The notes: generated from the sequence alone by a model not told the origin. DNA of 64,000 nucleotides from Streptomyces sp. SAI-127 (GCF_029894425.1 NZ_JARXYJ010000002.1:310001-374000), one strand, 5' to 3'; numbered from the stretch's first letter, positions 46,678 to 56,409 are shown. Program-made: numbers and translations.

Positions 46678-47976
46678 ATGACCCCAACCGCCGAACTCGC
46701 GCAGGGCAACCACCGTGCCACCTACCGGGAGGTGCTGGCCGAGCCACGCTTCCGGCTGCTCTTCTCGACCCGTACCGTCGCGATCACTGCGGACGCGCTG
46801 CGGATCACGACGTTCTCGGTTCTGGTCTTCTCGGCCACCGGCTCCGCACTGCTGAGCGCACTGGCCTTCGGCATCGGCTTCCTCCCACAGCTGTTCGGCT
46901 CGCTGCTGCTGGGCTCGCTGGCCGACCGACTGCCGCCCCGCGCGCTCATCACCGGCGGCTACGCCTTGACGTGCGCCGCCGCCCTACTGCTCGCCCTGGT
47001 GCGGATGCCGATCGCGGCAAGCCTCGGTGTCGTGGCGCTGGTCGCCCTCGCCACACCGGTGTTTCACGGCGCGTCGAGTCGGCTGGTCGCGCAGTCACTG
47101 GAGGGCGACGCCTATGTACTGGGCCGTTCACTGAACAACATCGCTGCCTCCGGCGCGCAATTGTTCGGTCTGGCGCTGGGAGGTGCGGCCGTCGCGGTAC
47201 TCGGCCCGCACCGGGCGCTCGCGGTAAGCGCCGCCCTCTACCTCGGCTGCGCGCTCGCTATCCGCATGCGGCTACCCCGGCTGGAGCTGGGAGAGCTCGG
47301 CGGCACGCCCGGCAGCGATCGGGGCGATGGCGGGGCCGTTAGGGCCAGCCTGCACGGTGCGGGCCTGCTGCTGCGCGGACACACGGTACGACGACTGATG
47401 CTGGCCCAGTGGCTACCGCCCGCGTTCGTAGCGGGCGCGGAAGGTCTGATCGTCGCCTACGCGGGAGAACGCCACTTCGCGCCCGGCTGGTACGCGGTGC
47501 TGATGGGCTGTCTGCCGGTCGGCATGCTTGTCGGCGACCTGCTGGTGGGTCGACTGCTTCGGCCACCCACCCGGGAGCGACTGGTAGTCCCCTTGATTGC
47601 GCTGACGGGACTGCCGCTGGTCGGCTTCGCCGCCGAGCCCGGGGTGGGCGTCTCCTCCTGTCTGCTGCTGCTCTGCGGCTCCGGATTCGCATCCGGTCTC
47701 GGCCTGCAACGGCCGTTCCTGGACGCCCTGCCGCAGGATGGCCAGGGCCAGGCCTTCGGTCTGCTCGGCTCCGGCAGCATGACGTTGCAGGGCGTCGGGC
47801 CGGCCTGCTTCGGCTTGGTGGCCGCAGGCATCGGAACAGGCGGCGCAATCGCCCTGGCAGGCGGCGCGGCGGTGCTTACCGCCAGCTGGATTCTCACCTG
47901 GCACCCGCCCACCTCCCCGGTCCCCGTCCCGAACTACTCATCGGGATCGGAGAACGGCACCGAACAGCATGCGTGA
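46678..47976 (+). CDS. MFS transporter
   Basis: Protein of 432 residues with about 12 membrane segments and the loop 2-3 motif GSLADRLPPRALITGG. The family resembles the enterobactin-exporter/MFS_3 type found beside ArsR-like regulators. It likely exports a small hydrophobic compound; substrate unknown. ATG 46678 is the only sensible start. Confidence 0.88.
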   Translation: MTPTAELAQGNHRATYREVLAEPRFRLLFSTRTVAITADALRITTFSVLVFSATGSALLSALAFGIGFLPQLFGSLLLGSLADRLPPRALITGGYALTCAAALLLALVRMPIAASLGVVALVALATPVFHGASSRLVAQSLEGDAYVLGRSLNNIAASGAQLFGLALGGAAVAVLGPHRALAVSAALYLGCALAIRMRLPRLELGELGGTPGSDRGDGGAVRASLHGAGLLLRGHTVRRLMLAQWLPPAFVAGAEGLIVAYAGERHFAPGWYAVLMGCLPVGMLVGDLLVGRLLRPPTRERLVVPLIALTGLPLVGFAAEPGVGVSSCLLLLCGSGFASGLGLQRPFLDALPQDGQGQAFGLLGSGSMTLQGVGPACFGLVAAGIGTGGAIALAGGAAVLTASWILTWHPPTSPVPVPNYSSGSENGTEQHA

Positions 47977-48183
47977 AGTTCTCCTGCGTAATAACCGTCG
48001 CAGGTCGGGCCGGCCGCGAACCGCCAGGCACCCCACCCCACTCTCACCCCCACGTCTCTCCGACAGACAGTCAATCCCGGTAGCCCATTGGGTTGGGAGT
48101 CCGAAGCATCGGCTCTGCCAGCCGCTGCGGACCATGTACGGGATCTTGAGACCACGAGCAGCACACAGAGAGGCTCATGCCGC

Positions 48184-48798
48184 ATGATCGATGAATTCGC
48201 GAAGGACAACCTGCACGGGAGACTGCGGCGGGACCGCGAGGCGCTGCTCTGGAAACTCGACGGCTTGTCCGAATACGACGCCCGCCGACCTTTGACAGCG
48301 ACCGGGACCAACCTCCTCGGCCTGGTCAAACACGTGGCCAACGTCGAGGCCCGGTACTTCGGCGAGGTCTTCGACCGCCCTTCCCCGGAACCGCTGCCCC
48401 GGTGGCAGGACCACTCCCACGGCAGCGATCTGTGGGCGACCCAGGACGAAACCCGCGATCAGATCATCGGGTTCTACCGGCGCACATGGGAACACTCGGA
48501 CGCAACGATCAACGAGCTTCCCCTCGACGCCCCCGGCCACGTGCCGTGGTGGCCGGAGCCTTGTCCCAACACGAACCTGTTCGCCGTCATGGTCCACGTC
48601 CTCGGAGAGTCCATCCGGCATGCCGGGCACGCCGACATCCTGCGCGAGGGCCTCGACGGCCGGACCGGGGTGCGCGCCGAAAACGAGAAGCAAATCGACG
48701 AGGAAGCCCGTGCGGCCTACTGCGCGAAGATCGAGCAGGCCGCCAGGTCAGCCGTCCCAATCAAGGCTTCCGCATCGTTCGCCATAAGGCGATCTTGA
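48184..48798 (+). CDS. DinB family protein
   Basis: Protein of 204 residues. The four-helix DinB fold is shown by the early LLGLVKHVANVEARYFGEV and the later VMVHVLGESIRHAGHADILR, whose histidines bind metal in this family. LPRWQDHSHGSDLWATQDE is typical of the DUF664 branch. Such enzymes act on thiols such as mycothiol or are of unknown role. AGAGG lies about 10 nt before ATG 48184. Confidence 0.9.
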   Translation: MIDEFAKDNLHGRLRRDREALLWKLDGLSEYDARRPLTATGTNLLGLVKHVANVEARYFGEVFDRPSPEPLPRWQDHSHGSDLWATQDETRDQIIGFYRRTWEHSDATINELPLDAPGHVPWWPEPCPNTNLFAVMVHVLGESIRHAGHADILREGLDGRTGVRAENEKQIDEEARAAYCAKIEQAARSAVPIKASASFAIRRS

Positions 48799-48855
48799 AC
48801 ACCCTCGTTCTCGTCTCCGCGGGCACCCCTTGGACGACACCACCAGGAGGAACCA

Positions 48856-49245
48856 GTGTCATACCCGCAACTGCTCACCCCCGAGGAGAAGCTCGACGAC
48901 GCGAAGAAGCTGTTGAGCCTCCCGCGTATCGTCGTGATCTGCGGTTCCACCCCCTTCATGACCGAGATGGCCGAGGCCGATCTGCGGGAGACCAAAGCCG
49001 GAAAGATTGTCGGCAAACCGGGCTGTGACATGAAGTCGCCGCACGAACTCTGGTCCGATCCTGTCGAGGCCGAGGCGCTGAAGGTTCGACTCGACGATCT
49101 GCACCGGGCGAAGATCCGGCTCGCTGATGAGGTGCTCGTAGCCGGCGCTTACATCGGAGACAGCACCCGAGCCGAAATCGCCTACGCCCGGTCGCTGGGC
49201 AAGCCCGTGCGGTTCACGCACCCCGAAGTCGACCCTGACGCCTGA
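48856..49245 (+). CDS. Nucleoside 2-deoxyribosyltransferase-like / SLOG-type protein
   Basis: Protein of 129 residues. IVVICGSTPFMTEM is the Rossmann-like glycine loop and DEVLVAGAYIGDSTRAEIAY is the conserved nucleotide-site motif shared by deoxyribosyltransferase-like and DUF4406 proteins. GTG 48856 has GGAGG a few bases upstream. It stands alone; the substrate is unknown. Confidence 0.75.
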   Translation: MSYPQLLTPEEKLDDAKKLLSLPRIVVICGSTPFMTEMAEADLRETKAGKIVGKPGCDMKSPHELWSDPVEAEALKVRLDDLHRAKIRLADEVLVAGAYIGDSTRAEIAYARSLGKPVRFTHPEVDPDA

Positions 49246-49283
49246 CCGCCTCGCGGTGGCTTCGGCCGCCGCCCACCCCACAC

Positions 49284-49330
49284 CCCCTGCAAGCATCCCT
49301 TGGAATTGATCATCTAAGGGCTTGCAGGGG
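49284..49330. terminator. Bulged inverted repeat before the ISAzo13 remnant
   Basis: CCCCTGCAAG (49284-49293) pairs with CTTGCAGGGG (49321-49330), and inner CCCTT (49297-49301) pairs with AAGGG (49316-49320) after a three-base bulge. It could end the preceding gene or mark the left end of the transposon remnant. Confidence 0.45.
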
Positions 49331-49371
49331 ATCAAGGTGATGCTTCCCGTTCTGACGCTCCTTGGTGTGGT

Positions 49372-49772
49372 ATGCCCATCCCGGATGAAACTCGTCACCA
49401 ACTCGCCGTGAAGTTCGCGGTGTTGCTCCCGCATCTGGACGAGCGGCAGCGACGGCTGCTGATGGCTGCGGAGGCCCGGGACCTGGGGCACGGCGGTGTC
49501 CGAGCCGTGGCACAGGCCGCTGCGGTCAGCGAGACGACGGTCCGCAAGGGCGTGTTCGAACTCGAGGCCGGTGAGGAGCCTCTGGGGCGGGTGCGGCGTC
49601 CGGGCGGGGGCCGTCGGAGGGTCGCGGATCTGGATCCGGGGCTGCGGCCGGCACTGTTGGCGCTGGTTGAGCCGGATGTGCGGGGTGATCCGATGTCGCC
49701 GCTGCGGTGGACGGTGAAGTCCACCCGCACGCTTGCGCGCGAGCTGACCCGGGCGCTCCGGGTCGCCGGGCG
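49372..49772 (+). pseudogene. ISAzo13-family transposase, N-terminal remnant
   Basis: The frame from ATG 49372 has LDERQRRLLMAAEARDLGHG, a helix-turn-helix (VSETTVRKGVFEL), the conserved RRPGGGRRRVADLDPGL, and RGDPMSPLRWTVKSTRTLA. These are the opening blocks of ISAzo13 transposases. Similarity is lost near 49772, before the catalytic DDE region, so it is inactive. Confidence 0.75.
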
Positions 49773-50241
49773 GTTTCGTGTCTTCTTCACTCGTGGCCTG
49801 GAGGAAGAGCTTCCCCGCTCGGTCTGCGGCAGCCCGTCGTACTGGTGGTGGCTGGGGTGGCCGCCCGCGTGCAAGTGCCGGAATTCTCGCCACGCGTCGC
49901 GGACGTCCGGTCCGATGTCCTCGACGATGTGCAGAGCCCAGTCCAGCAGCGCCGTCCTGGTGGCGGCACTTCGATCCTGGGGTCTTGTCGCCGCGGTCGG
50001 TCTTGCTGTCCTCGTGCAGCTCCCCGGGGGGCGGACCCGCCACGGTTCCGTGACGGACGTGCGGTGTTCTGGCGGCCGTTCCGCAGTGTGGCCGAGCAGC
50101 TTGCCCATCGCGACGGTGAGGCTCATGTCGAGTCGTGGTCCACGCCATCACCTCTACGCTTTGATCGAGCCGACCGCGGCGCGACGGGCAGACATGTCCG
50201 CAAGGACCGCGACCTGTTCCGCCCTGTGGAGGTAATCCCCT
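49773..50241. other. Unassigned stretch after the transposase remnant
   Basis: Frames on both strands are open but none has a ribosome site or known motif; a minus frame reads LDWALHIVEDIGPDVRDAWR near 49900, perhaps a gene fragment. Confidence 0.25.
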
Positions 50242-50904
50242 ATGCGTCTGCTACTCATACGCCATGGCCAGACTCCGTCCAACCTCAAGCACCTGCTGGA
50301 CACCGAGGCGCCGGGGCCGGCGCTGACACCGCTGGGGCAGGAGCAGGCTGCCGCGCTGCCGCAGGCTCTGGCGGCGGAGCAGATCGATGCCCTGTACGCC
50401 TCAACACTGGTGCGCACCCAGCTGACCGCAGCTCCACTGGCTGCCGCGACGCGGCTGGAGGTCCTGGTCCGGGACGGGATCAGGGAACTGGCTGCCGGAG
50501 ACCTGGAAATGCGTGGCGACGACGACGCGGCCGCCCTCTACCTCGCCACCGCGTTCGCCTGGTCCGAAGGGGAGACCGGCCGCAGGATGCCCGGCGGCGA
50601 GAACGGCGTGGAGGCCCTGGGCCGTTTCGACGCTGTCGTCGCCGAGGCAGCGGGAACAGGTGCGAAGACAGTGGGCATGGTCAGCCACGGCGCGATGATC
50701 CGGACGTGGGTGGCAGCCCGAGCGGCCAACGTCGATGTGGCGTACGCGTCCAGCCACCCACTGGGCAACACCGGCGTCATCGTGCTCTCCGGCTCGCCCG
50801 ACCGGGGCTGGCAGGTTCTCCTGTGGGAGGAACACCCTTTCGGCCCGGAAGGGAGCTTCCCCGAGGACAGTGGCCCGGCCGGCGCGGCCGCTCCTGGTCG
50901 CTGA
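50242..50904 (+). CDS. Histidine phosphatase family protein (phosphoglycerate-mutase-like)
   Basis: Protein of 220 residues. LLIRHGQTPSN carries the phospho-accepting histidine H8, and GMVSHGAMIRTW the second histidine, with an intact acid between. The enzyme should remove phosphate from a small substrate in the cytoplasm. GGAGG stands upstream of ATG 50242. It is not in an obvious operon. Confidence 0.9.
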   Translation: MRLLLIRHGQTPSNLKHLLDTEAPGPALTPLGQEQAAALPQALAAEQIDALYASTLVRTQLTAAPLAAATRLEVLVRDGIRELAAGDLEMRGDDDAAALYLATAFAWSEGETGRRMPGGENGVEALGRFDAVVAEAAGTGAKTVGMVSHGAMIRTWVAARAANVDVAYASSHPLGNTGVIVLSGSPDRGWQVLLWEEHPFGPEGSFPEDSGPAGAAAPGR

Positions 50905-51010
50905 AGGGCCGCCTTCTCTGCTGCTCAATCTCTGGCTGCCCTGCCGACAGAAGTTCCACCACGCTTGCCCGCCGGGTCCGGGAAGGACGAATCGCTGTCG
51001 CGGGCGAAGA

Positions 51011-51430
51011 TCAGATGGCCAGGATCGCACGTACTCGCTTGCCGCCCCCGGTGACCGGGGTGACGTCGAAGTGCTCGGCCAGGCACCGCACCATGGCCAG
51101 GCCCCGCCCGCTTTCGGCTTCGGCCGCGGGTGGCCGCAGGCGGGGTCTGGCGGGGCTGTCGTCGGAGACCTCGACGGTCACCTGCTCATCGGTTACCCGC
51201 AGGCGCAGGCGGCAGCCACCGTGGCCGTGCCGGGTGGCGTTGGCGACCAGTTCGGACACGATGAGCGTCGCGTCGTCGATCTGCTCGGCGTGCACCGGCG
51301 CCATCCGGTGGCGGGGTCGGGCCAGAAACGCGGAGGTCAGCCTCCGCGCCCGTGCGGCCGAGGTGGCCTGGTCGGACAGCTGATACTCCACTCGTACGGA
51401 ACGCCGATGGGTACGCCGATGCGTACGCAT
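51011..51430 (-). CDS. ATP-binding protein, RsbW-like anti-sigma/regulatory kinase
   Basis: Protein of 139 residues with the HATPase_c motifs ATLIVSELVANATRHGH (N box) and DDSPARPRLRPP then ESGRGLAMVRCLAEHF (G boxes). Stand-alone ATPases of this type are abundant in Streptomyces and often pair with a sigma or anti-anti-sigma factor or regulate development. A second family member lies at 52171. Confidence 0.88.
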   Translation of the reverse strand: MRTHRRTHRRSVRVEYQLSDQATSAARARRLTSAFLARPRHRMAPVHAEQIDDATLIVSELVANATRHGHGGCRLRLRVTDEQVTVEVSDDSPARPRLRPPAAEAESGRGLAMVRCLAEHFDVTPVTGGGKRVRAILAI

Positions 51431-52160
51431 GGCGGATCACTTCCCCTCCTAGGGCACCCGGCATGCTGGCGGCCTGGCCGCTCGCCGGGGCTCGCGCCGT
51501 GTCCTGGGTACGGGTCCTGCCCAGTCCTGATGCCCCTGGAAGGTGATCGCCAACCCGCAGACGGGCGGGCGACTTGACGGGACCGATCTTCCGGAGGACC
51601 ACGCAGTCCGCCCTGGTCTGCCCACTTGGTACACCGTGGACGCAGGGCCGTCAGCCAGGGAGCAGCTCCGGACTCTTCTGGGGGCGATGTGGCTGCGGAC
51701 CCGGAAACGGCCGGCCTCGTTCCCCTGCGCCGGGATGAGATCGACGGCCACCGGTCCGGCGAATGGGCAGCCCTGTTCCGCGGCACGCCTGCTGGTCGCC
51801 GTCGGCCTGGACGATCGACGCGCCGCATCCAACGACCGCCGACGCGTGGAGCTCACCGTCACCCCCCGGGGCCGGGAACTCGGCCCGCGGGCCAAACGGA
51901 CCGAGCGCAGCTGCGGCGCCAGCACCGCTGCGAAGCTCGACCACGCCAGTCTCACCGCAGCCTGCACCGCTTTGGAAGCACTGCTGCACGACACACCACT
52001 CGCCGCCCCGCCACCGTCATCGAGGGGCGTCAACGTCCGTGGACCAGCGGTATGCACGGAGCAGACGCTGAACACGAACGGCCTATCCGGGCTGCCCCAC
52101 GGGATGGCTGGGGTTTCTCGGGGCAGGCGAAGAGGGGTCTTGAGTATCCATCCCACGGAG
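51431..52160. other. Degraded region with a MarR-like trace
   Basis: The plus frame around 51775-52020 reads LLVAVGLDDRRAASNDRRRV then ELTVTPRGRELGPRA, which recalls the wing and dimer helices of MarR regulators, but the DNA-recognition helix is missing. I regard it as a remnant. Nothing is supported from 51431 to 51775. Confidence 0.35.
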
Positions 52161-52170
52161 GATTGTGATC

Positions 52171-52572
52171 GTGCACCCGACCGAGGAAGACGAGGAAGAC
52201 CATAAGGCCCTGCACGGGGCCAGCCCGCAGACCGCGGAGCGGGCGAGGGAGGTAACACGCGGGTTCTTGTCCGCAGTGGCCGCACCCGCCGGAGTCGCTA
52301 CGGATGCGGTGCTGTTGGTGGTGTCAGAGCTGGTCACCAATGCGGTGCGGCATGCCGGCGGAGTGACCCAGTTCCGCCTGGTGGCCGGTCCGGGAACGGT
52401 GACGGTGACAGTGGAAGACGCAAGTTCAACTGCCCCCACGCTGCGGCGGAGCAGCGTAGGCGAGCCGGGCGGGTTCGGCTGGCAACTGGTGCGGGAGCTG
52501 TCCGAGGACGTGGAGGTCAGCACCCGACCGGGTGGGAAGACGGTGTCCGCGCTGCTGGCGCTGTCCCACTGA
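52171..52572 (+). CDS. ATP-binding protein, RsbW-like
   Basis: Protein of 133 residues with LLVVSELVTNAVRHAGG (N box) and VGEPGGFGWQLVRELSED (G2 box). Of two in-frame GTG codons, 52171 is favoured since GGAGG is 9 nt upstream; 52165 would leave only 3 nt. Same family as the gene at 51011 but on the opposite strand and only moderately similar. Confidence 0.85.
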   Translation: MHPTEEDEEDHKALHGASPQTAERAREVTRGFLSAVAAPAGVATDAVLLVVSELVTNAVRHAGGVTQFRLVAGPGTVTVTVEDASSTAPTLRRSSVGEPGGFGWQLVRELSEDVEVSTRPGGKTVSALLALSH

Positions 52573-52632
52573 CACCGCGGGCCGACTGGAGCCGCATCGC
52601 CGACAACGCGGCTCCAGCCGACTGGACCTCGG

Positions 52633-52926
52633 TCAGTCGATGCCCTCGACGATGCGGAAGTCGCGCTCGACGCCGTCGGAGAGGGCGACCAACGCCTCCT
52701 GGTAGGCCGCACTCTCGCGCGCCGCGACGGCCTGCTCGAAGCTGTCGAACTCGACCAGGACGGTGCGCTCGGCGATTCCGGCGTCATACGCCACAACCCG
52801 ACCGCCACGGACGAAGGTCCGACCGCCCCCGGCCTCGACGGCCAGAGCGGCCAGCTTGTTGTAAGCAGCCAGCTTCTCAGGGTCTGAAATGGTGCGGTAG
52901 GCGCTGACCCAGTAGCCCTTGGGCAT
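52633..52926 (-). CDS. DUF1330 domain protein
   Basis: Protein of 97 residues. GYWVSAYRTISDPEKLAAY, GGRTFVRGGRV and VLVEFDSFEQAVAARESAAY are the DUF1330 blocks of the ferredoxin-like dimeric barrel superfamily. Function unknown. It is followed on the same strand by the truncated MFS gene. Confidence 0.9.
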   Translation of the reverse strand: MPKGYWVSAYRTISDPEKLAAYNKLAALAVEAGGGRTFVRGGRVVAYDAGIAERTVLVEFDSFEQAVAARESAAYQEALVALSDGVERDFRIVEGID

Positions 52927-52959
52927 GGAACCTCCAGTGTTGGGATGAGTGCATCTGAC

Positions 52960-53508
52960 TTACGGGTTGGTCTCGGACGAGCGTCGGCGGGCGAGAGCGA
53001 GGCTTGTCAGCGTCGTGATCGCCATGGCGCCGATGCCGACCAGCGCCGCGGTGGTGTAGGCGCTGTCGTCGGGGAAGAGGTGGCCGGGGCCGGTGCCCGC
53101 GGCGAGGATCAGGCCGCCGATGGCGCTGCCCAGGGAGTACCCGACGCTGCGGACGACGTAGTTGAAGCTCATGGCGTTCGACGTCTCGCTCTTGGGGGTG
53201 ACGGCCAGGATGACGCCGGGCATCGCGGCCGAGAAGCCGCCGACGCCGAAGCCGAGCACGCCCATCGCCGCGAACAGTTCGGCCAGGTCCGACCGGGCCG
53301 CCGCGAACAGCGCGAACCCGCCGCCGACCACGACGGCGCTGCCGGCCAGGAGCAGGGGGTCGGCGATCCGCGTCCGGACCCGCGGCGTGAGCTTGCCGGC
53401 GACGAACCCCAGCACCGAGAACGGGATGAGGACCAGCCCGGCGACGAAGGTCGTCAGCCCGAAGCCGTTTCTCCGCACACGCATCCTCCACAGCCCATGA
53501 CCGCGCAT
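52960..53508 (-). pseudogene. MFS transporter, C-terminal half only
   Basis: About 182 residues with six membrane segments (for example TTFVAGLVLIPFSVLGFVAG and ELFAAMGVLGFGVGGFS) that match the second half of a drug-exporter MFS protein. The first six segments and the DRxGRR loop are missing; the sequence upstream (to 53795) has no matching frame. A truncated remnant. Confidence 0.75.
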
Positions 53509-53795
53509 CCGTCACAAGATCTCCGACAGCGCGTCGTCCATCTCCCCGATCCGCCCGGGCAGGCCCCATCGGCCGAACGAACACGACGCTATGAGGCCGA
53601 CTGGAAGATGCCAGCGAAGGCCTTGGACGGGTCCGGACGCCGGGCCTCGACGAACCATTCCCGACCGAACAACCAACCGAAGACAGGGGCCGGAAGACGA
53701 ACCAGCACCCGGTGAGTGCTGGGCCGATCGACTACATGGCTCCGCCTGCAGTTTCCCCGCAACCGAACGGAAAGTTCATCAGGAAGGGGTAGAGG

Positions 53796-54728
53796 CTAGG
53801 GCACCCTGTATCCGGCGGCGCGGAACAGTTCGTACCATTCGGATCGAGTGAGCGGGAGGTCCGAACCGAGCGCGGCGGCCGTGACGCGTTCTGGCGTGGT
53901 CGTGCCGAGCACGACCTGCATCTGCGCGGGATGGCGCGTGATCCAGGCGACCGCGATCGCCTCGGCCGGCACGCCGTACTTGTCGCTCAGCCGGTCGATC
54001 ACCGCGTTCAACTCGGGGAAGCGTTCGGAACCGAGGAACGGGCCGTCGAAGAATCCGGCCTGGAAAGGCGACCATGCCTGGATGGTGATGTCGTGCAGGC
54101 GGCAGTAGTCGACGATTCCGTCATCACGTACGACCGACTGATCGAGGTTCTGCATATTCGCGGCTACGCCCTGCGCGATCATCGGCGCGTGAGTGATCGA
54201 CAGTTGCAGCTGGTTCGCCACGATCGGTTGGGTTACGTACTTGCGCAGCAGGTCGAGCTGTCGGGGGGTCTGGTTGGAGACGCCGAAAGCACGCACTTTG
54301 CCTGCCGCCGACAGCTCATCGAAGGCGCGGGCCACTTCTTCCGGCTCGACGAGAGCGTCGGGACGGTGCAGCAGCAGGATGTCGAGATAGTCCGTGCCCA
54401 GTGCCTGGAGTGAACCGTTCACGGACTCGATGATGTGGTGGTGAGAGAAGTCGAAGTACGGCCCGTCCTTGACGATGCCGGCCTTCGACTGAATGACGAA
54501 CTGCTCACGCTCCGACGAGCTGAGCTTCATGGCTTCAGCGAAACGACGCTCGCAACCGTGGTCGTCCGAGCCATAGACGTCGGCGTGATCGAGGAACGTG
54601 ATGCCGGCGTCGCGCGCAGTGTTCACCAGCCTGCGCACCGCCTCGTCGGTCATGTTCTCGATGCGCATCAGGCCAAGGACGACGTTGGGGACCACCATGT
54701 TGGTGCCGGGCAGAATGAAGGTCTTCAT
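53796..54728 (-). CDS. Aldo/keto reductase
   Basis: Protein of 310 residues, NADPH-dependent TIM barrel. The catalytic tetrad is readable as D47 (FLDHADVYG), Y52, K81 (VIQSKAG) and H120 (LLLHRPDALV). The family resembles YdhF-type oxidoreductases acting on carbonyls; the substrate is unknown. The gene is complete, while a second reductase gene directly upstream is broken. Confidence 0.92.
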   Translation of the reverse strand: MKTFILPGTNMVVPNVVLGLMRIENMTDEAVRRLVNTARDAGITFLDHADVYGSDDHGCERRFAEAMKLSSSEREQFVIQSKAGIVKDGPYFDFSHHHIIESVNGSLQALGTDYLDILLLHRPDALVEPEEVARAFDELSAAGKVRAFGVSNQTPRQLDLLRKYVTQPIVANQLQLSITHAPMIAQGVAANMQNLDQSVVRDDGIVDYCRLHDITIQAWSPFQAGFFDGPFLGSERFPELNAVIDRLSDKYGVPAEAIAVAWITRHPAQMQVVLGTTTPERVTAAALGSDLPLTRSEWYELFRAAGYRVP

Positions 54729-54756
54729 GTGCTTCTCTCGCTGTGACTTGAACGTT

Positions 54757-55200
54757 TCAGACGGAAGAAAGTGCGAACTGGTCAGCCGTGGGTTCGAGAT
54801 CGGATCCGGCTGCGGAGTCGCGGATGCTTGCGGAGCGGGCGGCCGCGGGCTCCTTCACGTTCGCGATACGCCGAGCGGGCTCCAGGGCAGGAAGGAGAGG
54901 CCGAGCTTGGCGCCACTGCTCGAGTTCTCCCCGGCTGGAGCGGAAGGCGGGCGAAAACTGGTCCTGCACCGACACGAGCCGACCGCCGAGCAGTTCGCGG
55001 GCTACGTCGATCTGCGAGACACCGGCGTTTGACATGCCGGCCATCACGACGACGCCCCCGTCGAGCAACTCCCGTATTGCACCCACCGGGACGGCGGGCT
55101 CGGACGATGGAACCGGTAGGGACGGATCGCGTCGACGCCGAACCGGCGGGCTGGGCCCGATCACGGAGATGGTCCGGCCGACGAGAGTGCGATGCTGCAT
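54757..55200 (-). pseudogene. Second aldo/keto reductase, internally deleted and frameshifted
   Basis: It begins MQHRTLVGRTISVIG, a typical aldo/keto reductase start, then jumps to GMSNAGVSQIDVARELLGG and VQDQFSPAFRSSRGELEQ from the middle of the barrel. The expected next block, AKLGLSFLPWSPLG, is present but in another frame. The catalytic Tyr and Lys regions are missing, so it is inactive. Palindromes upstream (55262-55315) may be its former operators. Confidence 0.65.
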
Positions 55201-55261
55201 GAGTTTCCTCCTCCCGGACCCCTTGGCGAGTGCGCGGTGCAGTGCGACGTCGCGTGCTCAC

Positions 55262-55315
55262 TCTAGAAATCGCCGATCTAGAAATCCAACAGCTGTTGGT
55301 TCTGATACTCAGAAC
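55262..55315. promoter_or_regulatory. Cluster of direct repeats and palindromes
   Basis: TCTAGAAATC occurs twice (55262-55271 and 55277-55286), followed by the perfect 14-bp palindrome CCAACAGCTGTTGG (55286-55299) and by GTTCTGA-TAC-TCAGAAC (55299-55315). This lies just upstream of the broken reductase gene. The rest of 55201-55516 holds no gene. Confidence 0.5.
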
Positions 55316-55516
55316 TGTGGGATCTAAATGGATCGCCGAGCGGACAACTGGACTGAAGACGCGTTGTAGAGGATGGACCGCGGTGCGTCTGCGTCGTTGC
55401 CCCGAGAGACCCGGACACCACTTGATTGGCGTACCTGGTGCTGATCTTCTCAGTGTGAATGATCAGCAGGCGATTTCGCGAGGTGCGGGCGAGCTCAGGC
55501 GATGGGAGAGGGGCTC

Positions 55517-55687
55517 ATGGAATGGGTCGTGGGAAGTGGAAGTGGCATGGTCCTGGGCGGCCTGCTGGCGGTCACCCTGGGCATGGTGTCGATGCGCACG
55601 GGCTGGACACTGCCCTGGGTGCGCCGTCGTGTCACCCGCCCGCGCATCTACGGGATCGCAGGTTTGCTGCTGGGAGCGCCTGCGTGA
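55517..55687 (+). CDS. Small membrane protein (56 aa)
   Basis: One hydrophobic segment (MVLGGLLAVTLGMVSM) and a second near the end (IYGIAGLLLG). GAGAGGGG lies about 4-5 nt before ATG 55517. Its stop overlaps the GTG start of another small ORF. Not a family I can name. Confidence 0.5.
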   Translation: MEWVVGSGSGMVLGGLLAVTLGMVSMRTGWTLPWVRRRVTRPRIYGIAGLLLGAPA

Positions 55688-55929
55688 TCGGGGTGTTCTA
55701 CTTCCACGTCGTGCCAAGCCCGTCCTGGGAGTTCCGCTTCTTCGGCACGAATGCCCTGATGTTCTCCGGTCTGATCTTTGGACGTCGTCTCGGTTGGTGC
55801 ACTACATGCCGCGGTCTGGGCCGTATGCCTCGCGAGCAGGTTGGCCTGGTCCTGCGGGTGGGTACTCCAGCCACACTGGGCCGGGGTAGAAGGCTGTGCT
55901 GTCCCAGCCGGCCGTCTCTTCGCCGATGA
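55684..55929 (+). CDS. Small ORF, possible membrane protein, probably truncated
   Basis: The start GTG overlaps the previous stop (GTGA). The first 40 residues look coding (VIGVFYFHVVPSPSWEFRFF), with one hydrophobic stretch; the tail overlaps the convergent SUKH-like gene and looks random, so the natural end may be lost. Confidence 0.35.
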   Translation: MIGVFYFHVVPSPSWEFRFFGTNALMFSGLIFGRRLGWCTTCRGLGRMPREQVGLVLRVGTPATLGRGRRLCCPSRPSLRR

Positions 55930-56409
55930 GGTAGCGGTACAGCCACTCGGCGAAGGTCATGGGGTGTCCGACCCAGTCGCCCTCTGCCCCTTGCACCACC
56001 ACACCGTCGGAGAACCCGTGGACCGACGGGGCTACGAAGACCGCAGCTCCTTGATCGGTGGCGGCGATGGGCATGAGGCCCTCGGCGGTTCCGAAACTGA
56101 GCTGGGGGAGTTGACAGAAGACGCGAGGACCATCGTCCGGCCCAGTGATGGAGGACTCCCATTTGCTCTCGGCCCACGCTTCTGATGCCGAGCGGATCCC
56201 GTCGCCCAGGTTCCACCACTCTGAGGCGGGGTGGGACAGAGTGAGGTGCCCGTTGATCTGCACCGGTGCATGGGCGTCAACGATCTGTTTGTAGTCCGCC
56301 GGAAACGTCCTGCCGAGTTCCTCTTCCGGGCTGACCCAGGCCGCAGGGTCTGCGTGGCGTTTCTCTCCGGGCCGAGCATGGCGAAGACTGCCTGCAGGTA
56401 GTCGATCAT
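55802..56409 (-). pseudogene. SMI1/KNR4 (SUKH) family protein with one frameshift
   Basis: The frame from ATG 56409 reads MIDYLQAVFAMLGPE and then shifts. One base later the continuation is HADPAAWVSPEEELGRTFP then ADYKQIVDAHAP and LSHPASEWWNLGDGIRSA, the SUKH core, running to the stop at 55802. The shift lies in a GAGAGAAA run near 56360, so it could be a true mutation or a sequencing error. SUKH proteins often act as immunity partners of toxins; no toxin gene is adjacent. Confidence 0.65.

Noticed and set aside
49284..49330. CRISPR-like repeat
   Set aside because: It is a single inverted repeat; no spaced direct-repeat array occurs anywhere in the window.
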